A DNA stretch of 64,000 nucleotides from Acidobacteriota bacterium. GTDB taxonomy: Bacteria > Aquificota > Aquificia > Aquificales > Aquificaceae. The stretch spans positions 1-64,000 of the forward strand of contig RFFP01000014.1 in NCBI GenBank assembly GCA_003696155.1, read 5' to 3'. How positions within the stretch are numbered: position 1 is the stretch's first letter; each line of letters starts with the position of its first letter. Made by a program: the position numbers and the translations under genes. Shown here piece by piece: positions 35,101 through 44,682 of the stretch. The notes beneath the pieces were generated by a model. The model had not been told where the DNA came from. It saw nothing but the letters and a program-made list of their open reading frames with translations, and ran no database searches.

Positions 35101-36753
35101 ATGCTCCTTTTGCTACTTCTCTCTCTGCTTTCCCTTGCCTTCTCCCAGCTTCCAAAGGAGTATGAGCTTTTTATAGAGTATAGACAGTCTAAAAACCCAG
35201 AGGTGGCTTATAGAATACTGAGGGAATACCCCAATGCGGTCTTTAAAGACGACCTTATGGTCATGCTCGCAAAGGAGCTTTATTCAAAGGGTAAGGAAGA
35301 GGAGGCAAAGAGGCTGATCTTACAGGTGGACCCGAAAAACCTCAAGGAAGACCTTGCGGAGGAGTTCCTAAGGCTCTGGAAGGGTTTAAGCTTAGACCCG
35401 AAGAGGGCACTCCTAAACTCTCCTGTACTCTTCAGAGAGTTCATCCCGCAGGTCAACCTCACCACAGAGGATGCCCTATCCGTATCCAGTACCCTTTACA
35501 GGAGAAGGTTTTATAAAGAGGTTATAAGATTGCTTGAGCCTATGGAGTATGAGAAAGTCTGTTACACCCTGGGCAAGGCATACAGAGCTCTTGGAGATAG
35601 AGAAAAGGCTATTCAAACCTTGGAAAGCTGTACAGACGAGAGAGCCAAGGGCGAGCTTGCGGTTATCTATTTTGAACAAGGATTAAGAGAAAAAGCAGAG
35701 GGTATAGTCAGCTCCTTAGAAGACACTAGGGTGCTACAGGAAACCCTCCTTAGGCTCGGGAGGCTATCCCTCCAGAGAGGAGATTACAGTGGGGCAGCGG
35801 AGTACTTCAGCAGGATGGAGATGGGATACGTAAGCCAGTTTCAACTTGGTCTATCTTACTATGCTTTGGGCGATCACTCAAGGGCTCTTGAAAGCTTCCA
35901 AAGGGCTCTAAACCATGCAAAGAGCAAGGAAGAGCAAACTGCGGCAAACTTTTGGGTTTACAAGTGCAAGGTCCTGATGTCCCACGAGGACGCTCTTGAA
36001 TACCTTGTAAAAGCCTCAGATGGTGTAGGCTTTTACCATGCGGTTGCCAGCTCCATGCTGGGGGTGCCAGTGGCAAGCAGAGCCCTAAGGGTAGTTATAG
36101 AAGACGAAGGGCTCCCAAAGACAGCAGAGGTGATAAGAAGTATAAACAGGGCAGGTTTTCCACATTACGCAAGGCTGGAAGCCCTTAAAAGGCTTAGCGC
36201 CATGTCCTCTTCGGACATAATATCCATATCCGCCTTTGACCCAAATCTTGCGGTAAGGCTTGCAGTGAGGAAGTTCGGACATGGTAGTCTTGTTTACAGC
36301 GCCGTCGCCTTCCTCACACCTTATAGGAAGGAGGTGCAAAGAGCATCAGAGGCTTACGGTGCTGACCGTGCTCTTATATACGCAGTTATCAGGCAGGAGA
36401 GCCTCTTTGACCCATACGCTCTATCTGTAGCAGGGGCAAAAGGGCTCATGCAACTCATAGACAGCACCGCAAGCTACGTGGCAAAGAGGGAGGGCATAAA
36501 CCTGGAAGACGTGTATGACCCAGGGACTAACATTCTACTTGGCACTGCCTATTTGAGATACCTTATAAACATGTGGAATGGAGACCTAGTTAAGGCTCTG
36601 GCAAGCTACAACGCAGGTCCAAACAGGGTAAAGGGCTGGGCCAACCAGGAGGACCAGTATCTTTATATAGAGCTTATACCCTTACAAGAAACCAGGGACT
36701 ACGTAAAAAGGGTCCTTTACAACTACTATGTTTACTCCGAACTTCTAAAATGA
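35101..36753 (+). CDS. slt: Soluble lytic murein transglycosylase (Slt70 type)
   Basis: The enzyme cuts peptidoglycan between MurNAc and GlcNAc and forms 1,6-anhydro ends. It has a signal peptide (MLLLLLLSLLSLAFSQ), a long alpha-helical tetratricopeptide-like superhelix (about residues 20-400) and a C-terminal SLT domain with catalytic Glu433 in IRQESLFDPYALSVAGAKG, then GLMQL and YNAGPNRV. The total is 550 residues. Its 3' end overlaps hemL by nine bases. A periplasmic location is expected. Confidence 0.93.
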   Translation: MLLLLLLSLLSLAFSQLPKEYELFIEYRQSKNPEVAYRILREYPNAVFKDDLMVMLAKELYSKGKEEEAKRLILQVDPKNLKEDLAEEFLRLWKGLSLDPKRALLNSPVLFREFIPQVNLTTEDALSVSSTLYRRRFYKEVIRLLEPMEYEKVCYTLGKAYRALGDREKAIQTLESCTDERAKGELAVIYFEQGLREKAEGIVSSLEDTRVLQETLLRLGRLSLQRGDYSGAAEYFSRMEMGYVSQFQLGLSYYALGDHSRALESFQRALNHAKSKEEQTAANFWVYKCKVLMSHEDALEYLVKASDGVGFYHAVASSMLGVPVASRALRVVIEDEGLPKTAEVIRSINRAGFPHYARLEALKRLSAMSSSDIISISAFDPNLAVRLAVRKFGHGSLVYSAVAFLTPYRKEVQRASEAYGADRALIYAVIRQESLFDPYALSVAGAKGLMQLIDSTASYVAKREGINLEDVYDPGTNILLGTAYLRYLINMWNGDLVKALASYNAGPNRVKGWANQEDQYLYIELIPLQETRDYVKRVLYNYYVYSELLK

Positions 36754-38019
36754 GGACAGAGCCCTATCTATCCTCTCAAGGGCTATATCTATATCCTCCT
36801 CTGTGTGGGCAGTGCTCAAAAACCAGGCTTCAAACTGGGAAGGTGGTATGAGAACGCCTTCTTTCAGCAGTGCTCTGAAAAACCTGGCAAATAACTCCCT
36901 GTCTGACCTTTTTGCTGTCTCGTAATCGTAAACCTCCCCATCGGTGAAAAAGATGGTAAACATGGACCCTATCTGGTTTATGCAGTGGTGTATACCTTTC
37001 CGAGTTAGGAGTTCACCTATGCCGGATGTTAGCCTCTTTGTGAGCTCCTCAAGCGCTTGGTAGGGATTGAGCCTAAAGAGCTCCTCCAGTGTTGCTATGC
37101 CAGCCACCATGGATACTGGGTTGCCCGACAGAGTCCCCGCCTGATAGACAGGACCCTCCGGCGCTACCTTTTCCATTATATCCCTTCTGCCTCCGTAAGC
37201 ACCAAGAGGCATACCACCGCCCAGTATCTTACCCATACATGTTATGTCTGGCTCCACTCTAAAAAGCTCCTGGGCTCCACCCTTGGAGAGTCTAAAGTTG
37301 GTGATAACCTCGTCACATATGCAAAGGGAGCCGTACCTTTGAGTTAAATCCTTTATACCTTGGAGAAAGCCCTCCCTTGGTAAAACTACGCCCATGTTCC
37401 CCGCAACAGGCTCCACTATGACACAGGCTATGTCTTCACCATACCTGCGAAAGGTCTCCTCAAGGGCCGATAGGTCGTTGTAAGGCACCACTATGGTTAA
37501 GCCCGCTATCTCTTCGGGAACGCCAGGCGTACCGGGTATGCCTAAGGTTGCCACTCCAGAGCCGGCGTTCACAAGAAGGCTGTCTCCATGCCCGTGGTAG
37601 CACCCGTCAAACTTTACCACGTACTTCCTTCCCGTGTAGCCCCTTGCCAGCCTTATAGCGGACATGGTGGCCTCAGTGCCAGAAGACACAAAGCGCACCA
37701 TCTGAACGGAGGGTACATAAGAGACCACAAGCTCCGCAAGGGTTATTTCGTGCTCGTTGGTAAGCCCGTAGGACAGGCCTTTAAGAACTTGCTCATGCAC
37801 AGCCCTTACCACCTTTGGATGGGCGTGGCCCAATATGAGAGGGCCCCAGGACATGAGAAAGTCTATGTATTCCTTACCCTCTACATCCCAAATTCTTGAG
37901 CTTTGAGCTTTCGAGACTATTATGGGCTCCCCACCTACAGCTTTGAAGGCCCTCACGGGAGAGCTAACCCCACCGGGCATGAGAGCCCTTGCCCTTTCAA
38001 AGAGTTCCCTATTTTTCAT
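36745..38019 (-). CDS. hemL: Glutamate-1-semialdehyde 2,1-aminomutase
   Basis: HemL makes 5-aminolevulinate by the C5 pathway from glutamyl-tRNA, feeding haem synthesis along with hemE. It has the N terminus NRELFERARALMPGGVSSPVRAF, the PLP region with FVSSGTEATMSAIRLARGYTG, CDEVITNFRL, and the Schiff-base Lys in GKILGGGMPLGAYGG. The ATG at 38019 gives the normal 424-residue protein; 18 more codons are open upstream but cover the promoter. It is divergent from thrC. Confidence 0.96.
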   Translation of the reverse strand: MKNRELFERARALMPGGVSSPVRAFKAVGGEPIIVSKAQSSRIWDVEGKEYIDFLMSWGPLILGHAHPKVVRAVHEQVLKGLSYGLTNEHEITLAELVVSYVPSVQMVRFVSSGTEATMSAIRLARGYTGRKYVVKFDGCYHGHGDSLLVNAGSGVATLGIPGTPGVPEEIAGLTIVVPYNDLSALEETFRRYGEDIACVIVEPVAGNMGVVLPREGFLQGIKDLTQRYGSLCICDEVITNFRLSKGGAQELFRVEPDITCMGKILGGGMPLGAYGGRRDIMEKVAPEGPVYQAGTLSGNPVSMVAGIATLEELFRLNPYQALEELTKRLTSGIGELLTRKGIHHCINQIGSMFTIFFTDGEVYDYETAKRSDRELFARFFRALLKEGVLIPPSQFEAWFLSTAHTEEDIDIALERIDRALSSF

Positions 38020-38028
38020 AATCGCTAT

Positions 38029-38034
38029 ATTATA
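38029..38034 (-). promoter_or_regulatory. -10 box of hemL, leaderless layout
   Basis: TATAAT ends nine bases before the hemL ATG and overlaps the opposed thrC box. Confidence 0.55.
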
Positions 38035-38036
38035 AT
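38031..38036 (+). promoter_or_regulatory. -10 box of thrC
   Basis: TATAAT lies 30 bases before the thrC ATG; the leader carries TTGGAGGT. It shares four base pairs with the hemL box. Confidence 0.5.
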
Positions 38037-38066
38037 TAACTCTTTCTTCCTTTTGGAGGTACAAAA

Positions 38067-39296
38067 ATGGCAAAGGTGCAAGGTCTCAAGTGCAGGGAAT
38101 GCGGAAGAGAATATGCAGTAGAACCTATGCACGTGTGCGAGTTTTGTTTTGGCCCGCTGGAGGTGGTTTACAACTACGATGAGATAAGGAAGAACATAAG
38201 CAGGGAGAAGATAGAGGAAGGTCCAAAGAGCCTATGGCGCTATGTGGATCTTCTACCCGTTGAAGAGCCAAGGGTTGGGCTCTCCGCTGGCTTTACACCC
38301 CTCAGAAAGGCGGAGAACTTAGGGAAAGCCCTGGGGCTTGAAAACCTTTATATAAAGGACGACTCAGTGAACCATCCAACCCTCTCCTTCAAGGACAGGG
38401 TTGTTTCTGTAGCCCTCTCAAAGGCAGTGGAGTTTGGTTTTGACACTGCAGCCTGCGCTTCAACTGGAAACCTTGCCAACTCGGTAGCAAGCCACTCCGC
38501 ACAGGCGGGGCTCCAGTGTTTTGTCTTTATCCCTGCAAACCTTGAGTCTCAGAAGATATTCGGAAGTCTAGTCTTTGCTCCCACCGTGGTTGCAGTGGAG
38601 GGCACATACGATGATGTGAACAGGCTTTGCTCTGAGATAGCCAACGAACTCCAGTGGGCCTTTGTGAACATAAACATAAGACCCTTCTACGCAGAGGGCT
38701 CAAAGACACTGGCCTTTGAGGTAGTAGAACAGCTCGGCTGGAGGGTACCGGATGCAGTTGTAGCACCCGCCGCCTCGGGCTCACTCATTACAAAGATATG
38801 GAAGGGTCTGCAAGAATTTTTGAAAGTTGGGCTCATAGATGAGCTAAAGACCAGGGTTTACGGTGCTCAAGCGGAGGGTTGTTCACCCATAGCCAAAGCT
38901 TGGAAAGAAGGAAGGGACTACATAATTCCCGTCAAGCCCAACACCATAGCTAAGTCCATAGCCATTGGCAACCCGGCGGATGGCATCTATGCCCTGCAGG
39001 TTACCAAAGAGAGCAGAGGTGACTGGGAGACAGCTACCGATGAGGAGATAGTAGAAGGTATAAAGCTCCTTGCGGAGACGGAGGGCATATTCACGGAGAC
39101 GGCAGGTGGAACCACTGTAGCGGTTCTCAAAAAGCTCGTTCAGAGGGGAGCCCTTAGAAAGGATGAGCTTGTGGTTGCCTACATAACGGGCAACGGCTAC
39201 AAGACCATGGAGGTCTTGGAAGGGCATCTAAGGGAAACGGTGCACATAAGGCCCACTCTTGCGGACTTCAAAGAGAAGATACTAGCACGTGTTTAA
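38067..39296 (+). CDS. thrC: Threonine synthase
   Basis: ThrC makes threonine from O-phosphohomoserine with PLP. A zinc-ribbon-like N terminus with Cys9, Cys12, Cys24 and Cys27 precedes the fold II PLP core: the Lys of PTLSFKDRVVS, ASTGNLANSVA and the PAASGSLITKIWKG phosphate loop. The protein has 409 residues and belongs to the short class. A TTGGAGG site precedes the start. It overlaps the next gene by eight bases. Confidence 0.95.
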   Translation: MAKVQGLKCRECGREYAVEPMHVCEFCFGPLEVVYNYDEIRKNISREKIEEGPKSLWRYVDLLPVEEPRVGLSAGFTPLRKAENLGKALGLENLYIKDDSVNHPTLSFKDRVVSVALSKAVEFGFDTAACASTGNLANSVASHSAQAGLQCFVFIPANLESQKIFGSLVFAPTVVAVEGTYDDVNRLCSEIANELQWAFVNINIRPFYAEGSKTLAFEVVEQLGWRVPDAVVAPAASGSLITKIWKGLQEFLKVGLIDELKTRVYGAQAEGCSPIAKAWKEGRDYIIPVKPNTIAKSIAIGNPADGIYALQVTKESRGDWETATDEEIVEGIKLLAETEGIFTETAGGTTVAVLKKLVQRGALRKDELVVAYITGNGYKTMEVLEGHLRETVHIRPTLADFKEKILARV

Positions 39297-39708
39297 GCTG
39301 TTTTTTGCTCTTTTACTTCTGTTTTCCTGCACCCAGGATAGCCTACCGAGGATAAAGGTAAAGGAGTTAGGTGGAAGGAGTCTATACCTTACAGAGCTGA
39401 AGGGGAAAAAGACCCTTATCTATGTATGGAGCAGGACCTGTGCAGGACATAGCAAGGATCTCAGAGAGCTCAACAAGATGGTCGGTGAAAGGAGAGACTA
39501 TAGGATAGTTTCCTACGCAGTTGCTATGGAAGAGGAGGATGTCAAAAAAAGCTATAAGGAGCTGGGTATAGAACCCAAGTTTATAACCCTTGTGGACACG
39601 GAGGTGAAGCTGGGCGAGTACTTCCCAATAACCTTTCTACCCTCTACCTACCTTTTTGACGAGAGAGGGAGGCTTGTGAAAAGCGTACCAGGGTTGGGAG
39701 GCTTTTAA
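39289..39708 (+). CDS. Lipoprotein with TlpA/redoxin-like domain
   Basis: This 139-residue protein has a lipoprotein signal (FFALLLLFSC, lipid-modified Cys14) and a thioredoxin-like domain: KVKELGGRSLYLTELKGKKT, then YVWSRTCAGHSKDLREL and a cis-Pro TFLPSTYLFDERGRLV. The redox motif is CAGH, with Cys51 but no second cysteine, so it cannot act as an ordinary CXXC reductase. It starts at GTG inside the end of thrC and ends without a downstream partner. A one-cysteine peroxide or thiol role is possible but unproved. Confidence 0.75.
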   Translation: MFKLFFALLLLFSCTQDSLPRIKVKELGGRSLYLTELKGKKTLIYVWSRTCAGHSKDLRELNKMVGERRDYRIVSYAVAMEEEDVKKSYKELGIEPKFITLVDTEVKLGEYFPITFLPSTYLFDERGRLVKSVPGLGGF

Positions 39709-39710
39709 AG

Positions 39711-39716
39711 TATAAT
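39711..39716 (+). promoter_or_regulatory. -10 box of valS, leaderless layout
   Basis: TATAAT ends nine bases before the valS ATG; the gap is ATT-rich and holds no ribosome site. Confidence 0.6.
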
Positions 39717-39725
39717 TACCTTTTT

Positions 39726-42700
39726 ATGAAAGACATAGGGCAGTACGACCATAGGGCTATAGAGGAAAAGCATTCGAGAAGATGGGTAGAAAGGGCTCTT
39801 TATAGCGCGGACAAGGTATCTGAGGAAAGGTTTTCTGTGGTTATACCGCCGCCCAACGTAACGGGCTCTCTGCATATGGGTCATGCCCTTAATATAACCC
39901 TTCAGGACATAGTCTGCAGGTGGCAGAGGATGTTAGGGAAAAGTGTGGTGTGGGTGCCGGGCTTTGACCATGCGGGCATAGCAACCCAATACGTTGTGGA
40001 TAGACAGCTCCAGGAGAGGGGTATAGATAGGCTCCAGCTTGGGAGAGAGGAATTCTTAAAGAGGATCTGGGAGTGGGTTCCCATATCAAGGAGAGCCATA
40101 AGAGAGCAGCTTGAAAAGCTAGGTGCAAGCGTGGACTGGAATAGGGAGCGCTTCACCTTGGATGAAGGCTTTTCAAGGGCTGTAAGGCACGCCTTTAAAA
40201 AGCTTTATGAGGATGGGCTTATATACAGGGGTGAGTACATGGTGAGCTGGTGTCCTAGGGACCTTACAGCCCTCTCCGACCTTGAGGTGGAGCACGAGGA
40301 GGAAGAAGGAAAGCTTTACTACATAAGGTATCCCTTTGAGGATGGCTCGGGCCACATAACCGTTGCCACCACAAGACCCGAGACCGTGCTGGGAGACACG
40401 GCGGTAGCCGTCCATCCAGAGGATGAGAGGTATAAACACCTTGTTGGCAAGAGGATAAGGCTTCCCCTAGTGAGTTGGATAAGAAAGGCTATGGATGGGA
40501 GGGAGGTCTCCAACCTCATACCCTTGATAGCGGACGAAAGGGTAAAGCCCGAGTTTGGCACCGGCGCCGTGAAGATAACGCCAGCCCACGATCCCCTTGA
40601 CCTCGAGATAGGTAAGGACCACAGTCTTCCTTACGTCCAGGTTATGGACATCTTTGCCCGTATGAACGAAAACGCCGGAGAGTTTGCGGGGTTTGAAAGG
40701 TACGAGGCAAGGAAGAGGATAGTCCAGAGGCTTGAAGAGCTGGGTCTTCTAGAGAAGGTGGAAAACCATCGCCATGCGGTGGGCAAGTGCTACCGCTGTA
40801 AGACCACCCTTGAGCCCTATCTCTCAACCCAATGGTTTGTAAAAGTCTCAGACCCTAGGATAAAGGAGAGGGCTACGGAGGTTTTAAGGGAAGGGCTCAT
40901 AAGGTTTGTGCCAGAGAACTGGATAAAGCACTACCTTCAATGGATGGAAAACCTCAAAGATTGGTGCATATCCCGTCAGATTTGGTGGGGTCACCGTATA
41001 CCCGTATGGTACTGCCAAGATTGTGGCCATGCGAACGTTTTTACCGACGAGGACTTTGACAGGGTCTACGACAAGCTGGTCTTTAACCTCATGGCAGATG
41101 GTAAAATAGGTCAGGAGTTCACACCGGAGGAGGTGGAGATGGTCCTGCACTCACCCTCCTTTGTACACCCAGGGCTTTCCGTGCTTGACTTTTACAAGAA
41201 GTTTGCCTTCCATCGCTTTCACTCCACCGAGATAGACGCTAACAGTCTAAGGCTCTTCTTTACCCAAGACCTCAACCCTATGGCCATGCTTACAGAGAAA
41301 AGGGGTAGGTACCGTTACAACTCGCAGAAGAGGACCTTTAGCTTTGTGCTAAGGTGTAAGTCTTGTAATTCTGAAAACCTAAAGCAGGAAGAAGATGTCT
41401 TAGACACGTGGTTTTCCTCAGCCCTTTGGCCCTTCGGCATCTTCGGATGGCCGGAAAAAACAGAGGAGCTTGGGGCTCTCTATCCGACGGACCTTCTGGT
41501 TACGGGCTTTGACATCATATTCTTCTGGGTTGCCCGTATGGTTATGATGGGTACTTACCTTATGAAAGAGGTGCCTTTCAGAGACGTTTACATACATGCC
41601 CTTATAAGGGACGAGAGGGGTCAGAAGATGTCCAAAACAAAAGGTAACGTCATAGACCCTCTGGACATAGTGGAGAGGTATGGCGCCGATGCTCTTAGGT
41701 TTACCCTGGCCATACTCACCCAGCAGGGTAGAGATATAAGGCTCTCAGAAAAGCGCTTTGAGGGTTATAAACATTTTGCCAACAAGATATGGAACGCAGG
41801 CAGGTTTATCCTCCTTAACTTAGACGAAGACCTCCTTACAAACCTTCCCTACGCCGCACCACCCAGACCCGAAGACCTGTGGATAACAACCAGACTTAAC
41901 CAGACCGCAGAGGCGGTGAATAGACACCTCTTAAGGTACGAGTTCTCCGAGGCTGCAAAGGAGCTTTATGAGTTTGTATGGTCTGAGCTGTGCGATTGGT
42001 ACATAGAGTTTTCCAAGATAAGGCTCTACGCAAAGGTGGACCATTCTCTGCCAGAGGAAGAAAGGGAGGCTCAGGAGCAGAGGCTAAGGGCTGAACGCAT
42101 AACTGCACAGGCCAACCTTCTATACTTATTTGAGAAAACCTTAAGGCTTCTCCACCCTTTTATGCCCTACATAACGGAGGAGCTTTGGCTCAAGCTCCCA
42201 ACGGCCCACAAGGAAAGCATCTCCCTTACCCAGTACCCCCAATACGAGGAGGTACACACGGAGAGCTTTCAAAAGGTGGAAAGGCTAAAGGAGGTAATAA
42301 GCACCATAAGGTCCCTGCGTAGCGACCTAAGGATTGAACCCTCAAGGAGGATAAGGCTGTACTATAAAGCCAACGAGAGCAGGAAGGTTTTTGAGGAGTT
42401 CAAAGAGCATATCCAGAGTCTTGCAAGGATTGAAGCCCTTGTAGAGGTTGAGGAAAGACCACCACACTGCGTGGCAAGCTTTACAAGGGATGCAGAGCTA
42501 TTCCTGCCAGTGGAGGAAGGGATTAAAGTAGAGGAACTTTTAGAATCTTACGGCAGAAGGCTTTTGGAGGTGGAAAGGTCCATGCATGGCTTTGTTGCAA
42601 GGCTCAGCAACGAGAACTTCCTAAAGAGAGCTCCCGAGGAGGAGATAAACAGGACAAGAGAGGCGGTACGAGAACTTGAGGAGGAAAAGAGGAGGATAGA

Positions 42701-42734
42701 AAAGCTTCTGAGCCTGCTCAAAGAGGTAAGTTAG
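39726..42734 (+). CDS. valS: Valyl-tRNA synthetase with an inserted domain
   Basis: ValRS charges tRNA-Val. The HIGH motif is in [10 protein letters not shown], the KMSKS motif is KMSKTKGNV, and an editing domain with [17 protein letters not shown] lies between. The C-terminal coiled coil ([20 protein letters not shown]) is typical of ValRS. The protein has 1002 residues, about 95 more than the Aquifex enzyme as I recall it. The extra part lies between the two halves of a zinc ribbon, after Cys430/Cys433 (CQDCGH) and before Cys544/Cys547 (CKSC), where the family has about 15-20 residues. The 3' end overlaps fabZ by four bases. Confidence 0.95.
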   Translation: MKDIGQYDHRAIEEKHSRRWVERALYSADKVSEERFSVVIPPPNVTGSLHMGHALNITLQDIVCRWQRMLGKSVVWVPGFDHAGIATQYVVDRQLQERGIDRLQLGREEFLKRIWEWVPISRRAIREQLEKLGASVDWNRERFTLDEGFSRAVRHAFKKLYEDGLIYRGEYMVSWCPRDLTALSDLEVEHEEEEGKLYYIRYPFEDGSGHITVATTRPETVLGDTAVAVHPEDERYKHLVGKRIRLPLVSWIRKAMDGREVSNLIPLIADERVKPEFGTGAVKITPAHDPLDLEIGKDHSLPYVQVMDIFARMNENAGEFAGFERYEARKRIVQRLEELGLLEKVENHRHAVGKCYRCKTTLEPYLSTQWFVKVSDPRIKERATEVLREGLIRFVPENWIKHYLQWMENLKDWCISRQIWWGHRIPVWYCQDCGHANVFTDEDFDRVYDKLVFNLMADGKIGQEFTPEEVEMVLHSPSFVHPGLSVLDFYKKFAFHRFHSTEIDANSLRLFFTQDLNPMAMLTEKRGRYRYNSQKRTFSFVLRCKSCNSENLKQEEDVLDTWFSSALWPFGIFGWPEKTEELGALYPTDLLVTGFDIIFFWVARMVMMGTYLMKEVPFRDVYIHALIRDERGQKMSKTKGNVIDPLDIVERYGADALRFTLAILTQQGRDIRLSEKRFEGYKHFANKIWNAGRFILLNLDEDLLTNLPYAAPPRPEDLWITTRLNQTAEAVNRHLLRYEFSEAAKELYEFVWSELCDWYIEFSKIRLYAKVDHSLPEEEREAQEQRLRAERITAQANLLYLFEKTLRLLHPFMPYITEELWLKLPTAHKESISLTQYPQYEEVHTESFQKVERLKEVISTIRSLRSDLRIEPSRRIRLYYKANESRKVFEEFKEHIQSLARIEALVEVEERPPHCVASFTRDAELFLPVEEGIKVEELLESYGRRLLEVERSMHGFVARLSNENFLKRAPEEEINRTREAVRELEEEKRRIEKLLSLLKEVS

Positions 42735-43183
42735 GACCTCTTGAGGTCTTTGAGCTCCCTTGCTGCCGCATAAAGAATAGCATGGGCTACAACCTCCGAG
42801 TTCACTCTAGCAGTTCCCTTCATCTTGGAAAGACTCGCCTTCAGAGACATAACCTCAAGCTCTAATATGAGCTGGTCCCCTGGGTATACGGGCCTTTTGA
42901 AGCGCGCGTCGTCTATGCCAGCAAAGACTATGGCATACTTACCTACTTCCAGACCTAGGGACTTTATCATGAGTATGCCACCCACCTGAGCCATAGCCTC
43001 AAGGATGTATACACCAGGCATGAGAGGAAAGCCTGGAAAATGTCCCTGAAAGACGGGCTCGTTCACCGAGACGTTCTTTAAACCCACTATCCTCTTACCA
43101 AGCTCAAGCTCAACAACCCTATCCACCAGAAGTATGGGATAGCGATGGGGAAGTATGTCCATGATTTCTCTTACATCCAGCAT
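42731..43183 (-). CDS. fabZ: 3-hydroxyacyl-[acyl-carrier-protein] dehydratase FabZ
   Basis: FabZ dehydrates hydroxyacyl-ACP in fatty acid elongation. The hotdog fold shows [19 protein letters not shown], the catalytic His of [13 protein letters not shown] and the Glu of [13 protein letters not shown] 43183 gives 150 residues and matches the family; an ATG at 43207 is in frame but would place the TATAAT box inside the gene. It works with AccA encoded 12 kb away. Confidence 0.95.
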   Translation of the reverse strand: MLDVREIMDILPHRYPILLVDRVVELELGKRIVGLKNVSVNEPVFQGHFPGFPLMPGVYILEAMAQVGGILMIKSLGLEVGKYAIVFAGIDDARFKRPVYPGDQLILELEVMSLKASLSKMKGTARVNSEVVAHAILYAAARELKDLKRS

Positions 43184-43189
43184 GTGAAG

Positions 43190-43195
43190 ATTATA
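43190..43195 (-). promoter_or_regulatory. -10 box of fabZ, leaderless layout
   Basis: TATAAT ends six bases before the ATG at 43183 and has no ribosome site after it. Confidence 0.5.
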
Positions 43196-43229
43196 AGGAA
43201 GTTTCATCCTTTTTTCACAAGATGGGTGC

Positions 43230-43235
43230 TATAAT
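43230..43235 (+). promoter_or_regulatory. -10 box of the cytochrome c operon
   Basis: TATAAT lies 21 bases before the ATG, and the leader carries GAGGAGGT. Confidence 0.55.
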
Positions 43236-43256
43236 TTGACAAGAGGAGGTTAAAAA

Positions 43257-43649
43257 ATGAGGAAAAGGCTCTTTACCGTGGCTGTAGGATTGGCTCTGAT
43301 TTCCTTCTCCTGTCAGCAAAAGCCTGCGGAAAAGCCCGCGGAGCAACCAACACAGCAGGCTCAGCCTGCAGAACAGCCCCAACAGCAGGCGGTAGCGGTC
43401 AAGGATATGCAGGCCTTTGCACAGCAGAAGGGTTGCTTTGCCTGTCATGACATAAACACCAGGAAGGTAGGTCCTGCCTTTAAAGAAGTTGCCGCTAAAC
43501 TCGCTGGAAAGCCAGGCATAGAGGAACACCTTGCGGAAAGAATTAAAAAGGGCGGTGTGGGCGAGTGGGGTAACGTACCCATGCCACCTCAGAACGTAAC
43601 GGATCAAGAAGCAAAGGACTTGGCAAAGTGGGTTCTCTCTCTTAAATGA
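43257..43649 (+). CDS. Anchored cytochrome c (c551/c552 type)
   Basis: This 130-residue protein is a class I cytochrome c on a tether. The N terminus is a signal or anchor (LFTVAVGLALISFSC, with Cys19 a possible lipidation site), followed by a low-complexity linker of Lys, Pro, Ala, Glu and Gln (about residues 20-47). The haem site is CFACH at Cys60, Cys63 and His64, and the Met ligand is in WGNVPMPPQNVT. It resembles soluble cytochrome c552 of Aquificales with an added tether, so it may carry electrons to an oxidase while fixed to the membrane. A strong GAGGAGG precedes it. Confidence 0.88.
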   Translation: MRKRLFTVAVGLALISFSCQQKPAEKPAEQPTQQAQPAEQPQQQAVAVKDMQAFAQQKGCFACHDINTRKVGPAFKEVAAKLAGKPGIEEHLAERIKKGGVGEWGNVPMPPQNVTDQEAKDLAKWVLSLK

Positions 43650-43882
43650 GGGAATTTTTCAAGGGCTTTGTAGATCTTCACCTTAAAAAACCGGTGGAGC
43701 TATCCCAGTCTCACCTTAGGGATATGCTCCTTCTGATGCTTTTTCTTGACTACTTGGGCCTTGACAACCCATTAGGAGTTTATACCCTTGACCTCTATCC
43801 CCATCTCCTTGAAGAGTTTCACCTATGGCATAGAAGTTTGGGGCTCGAGAGGGCAGGAATAGACCTTCTGCCGTGTTGCTAA
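43646..43882 (+). CDS. Small protein of unknown function
   Basis: I do not recognise this 78-residue protein. It is leucine-rich, with LRDMLLLMLFLDYLGL as a hydrophobic core helix, and ends in LLPCC. It may be a small cytoplasmic or membrane-associated protein. Overlaps with the cytochrome gene (ATGA) and with the ArsA-like gene (10 bases) on both sides argue that it is translated. Confidence 0.55.
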   Translation: MREFFKGFVDLHLKKPVELSQSHLRDMLLLMLFLDYLGLDNPLGVYTLDLYPHLLEEFHLWHRSLGLERAGIDLLPCC

Positions 43883-44682
43883 AAAGGCTCGTGTTTTTCG
43901 GTGGTAAGGGAGGCGTAGGCAAAAGCACCCTAGCCTGCGCTCTCTCTTTGGCACTTTCGGAGTTTGGTAAAACCCTCCTCCTGTCCATAGACCCAGCCCA
44001 TTCCCTTTCACACATAATGCAGACAGAGCTAAACGTGAGCCCTAAGGAGGTCAAAGAAAACCTCTATGCGGCGGAACTTGACGGAGAAAGGCTCGTTATA
44101 GATTATGCGGAGCGTGTCCTTCGTTCCCTAAAAGAGCTCGTGCCCTCTTTGGGCTCAGGGCTAAGAGAATACGCCAGATATATGGCAAGCTCACCCACAG
44201 CATTGGATACGGCCATGCTGGACAGGGTGGTAGACTTCTTGTATGAAGGTTACGACTACGTGGTGTTAGACTCCGCACCCACGGGTCAGATGGTCAGACT
44301 CTTCCAGACCATGCATATGGTTTCTGCCTGGTTTGACCTTTTGCAGAAAGTGGCCAAAAGCAGGGCAAAGGTGGAGGCTTTCATGGGAAGGGAAGACAAT
44401 CTCACTCGGTTAATAGCCAGCAGGAAAGAGAGGATAGAGCTCCTCATAAAGACCATAAGAGAAAGGGGCCTACTGCTTATCGTTGCCAACGAGGAACCCC
44501 TATCTTTGCAGGAAGCCAAGGAGCTCCAAGAGAAGCTAGAGGGCACGGTGAAAGTCATAAGGGTCATGAATCGCAGCATGTCCAAAGGGGCTCTCACTGT
44601 GGAGTATGTGGAAAGTCCCTACGGTCTTGAGGGTCTCAAAAGGCTAAAGCTTGAGAGGCTGATTCAGGAGGTTCTCACCTAA
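43873..44682 (+). CDS. ArsA/Get3-like ATPase
   Basis: This 269-residue protein has the deviant P-loop FFGGKGGVGKST of the ArsA/MinD group and SIDPAHSLSHIM as the ArsA-type switch I, plus VVLDSAPTGQMVRLF as switch II. It is a single ATPase domain like Get3, not the double-domain ArsA of arsenite pumps, and no ArsB pump or ArsR regulator is near. A role in handling membrane proteins or metals is possible. It starts at GTG 43873 inside the small gene. It overlaps the convergent P-type ATPase by eight bases. Confidence 0.85.
   Translation: MLLKRLVFFGGKGGVGKSTLACALSLALSEFGKTLLLSIDPAHSLSHIMQTELNVSPKEVKENLYAAELDGERLVIDYAERVLRSLKELVPSLGSGLREYARYMASSPTALDTAMLDRVVDFLYEGYDYVVLDSAPTGQMVRLFQTMHMVSAWFDLLQKVAKSRAKVEAFMGREDNLTRLIASRKERIELLIKTIRERGLLLIVANEEPLSLQEAKELQEKLEGTVKVIRVMNRSMSKGALTVEYVESPYGLEGLKRLKLERLIQEVLT

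Noticed and set aside
41023-41354. Intein in valS
   Set aside because: The inserted segment lacks the Cys/Ser start, block B and terminal His-Asn motifs of inteins.
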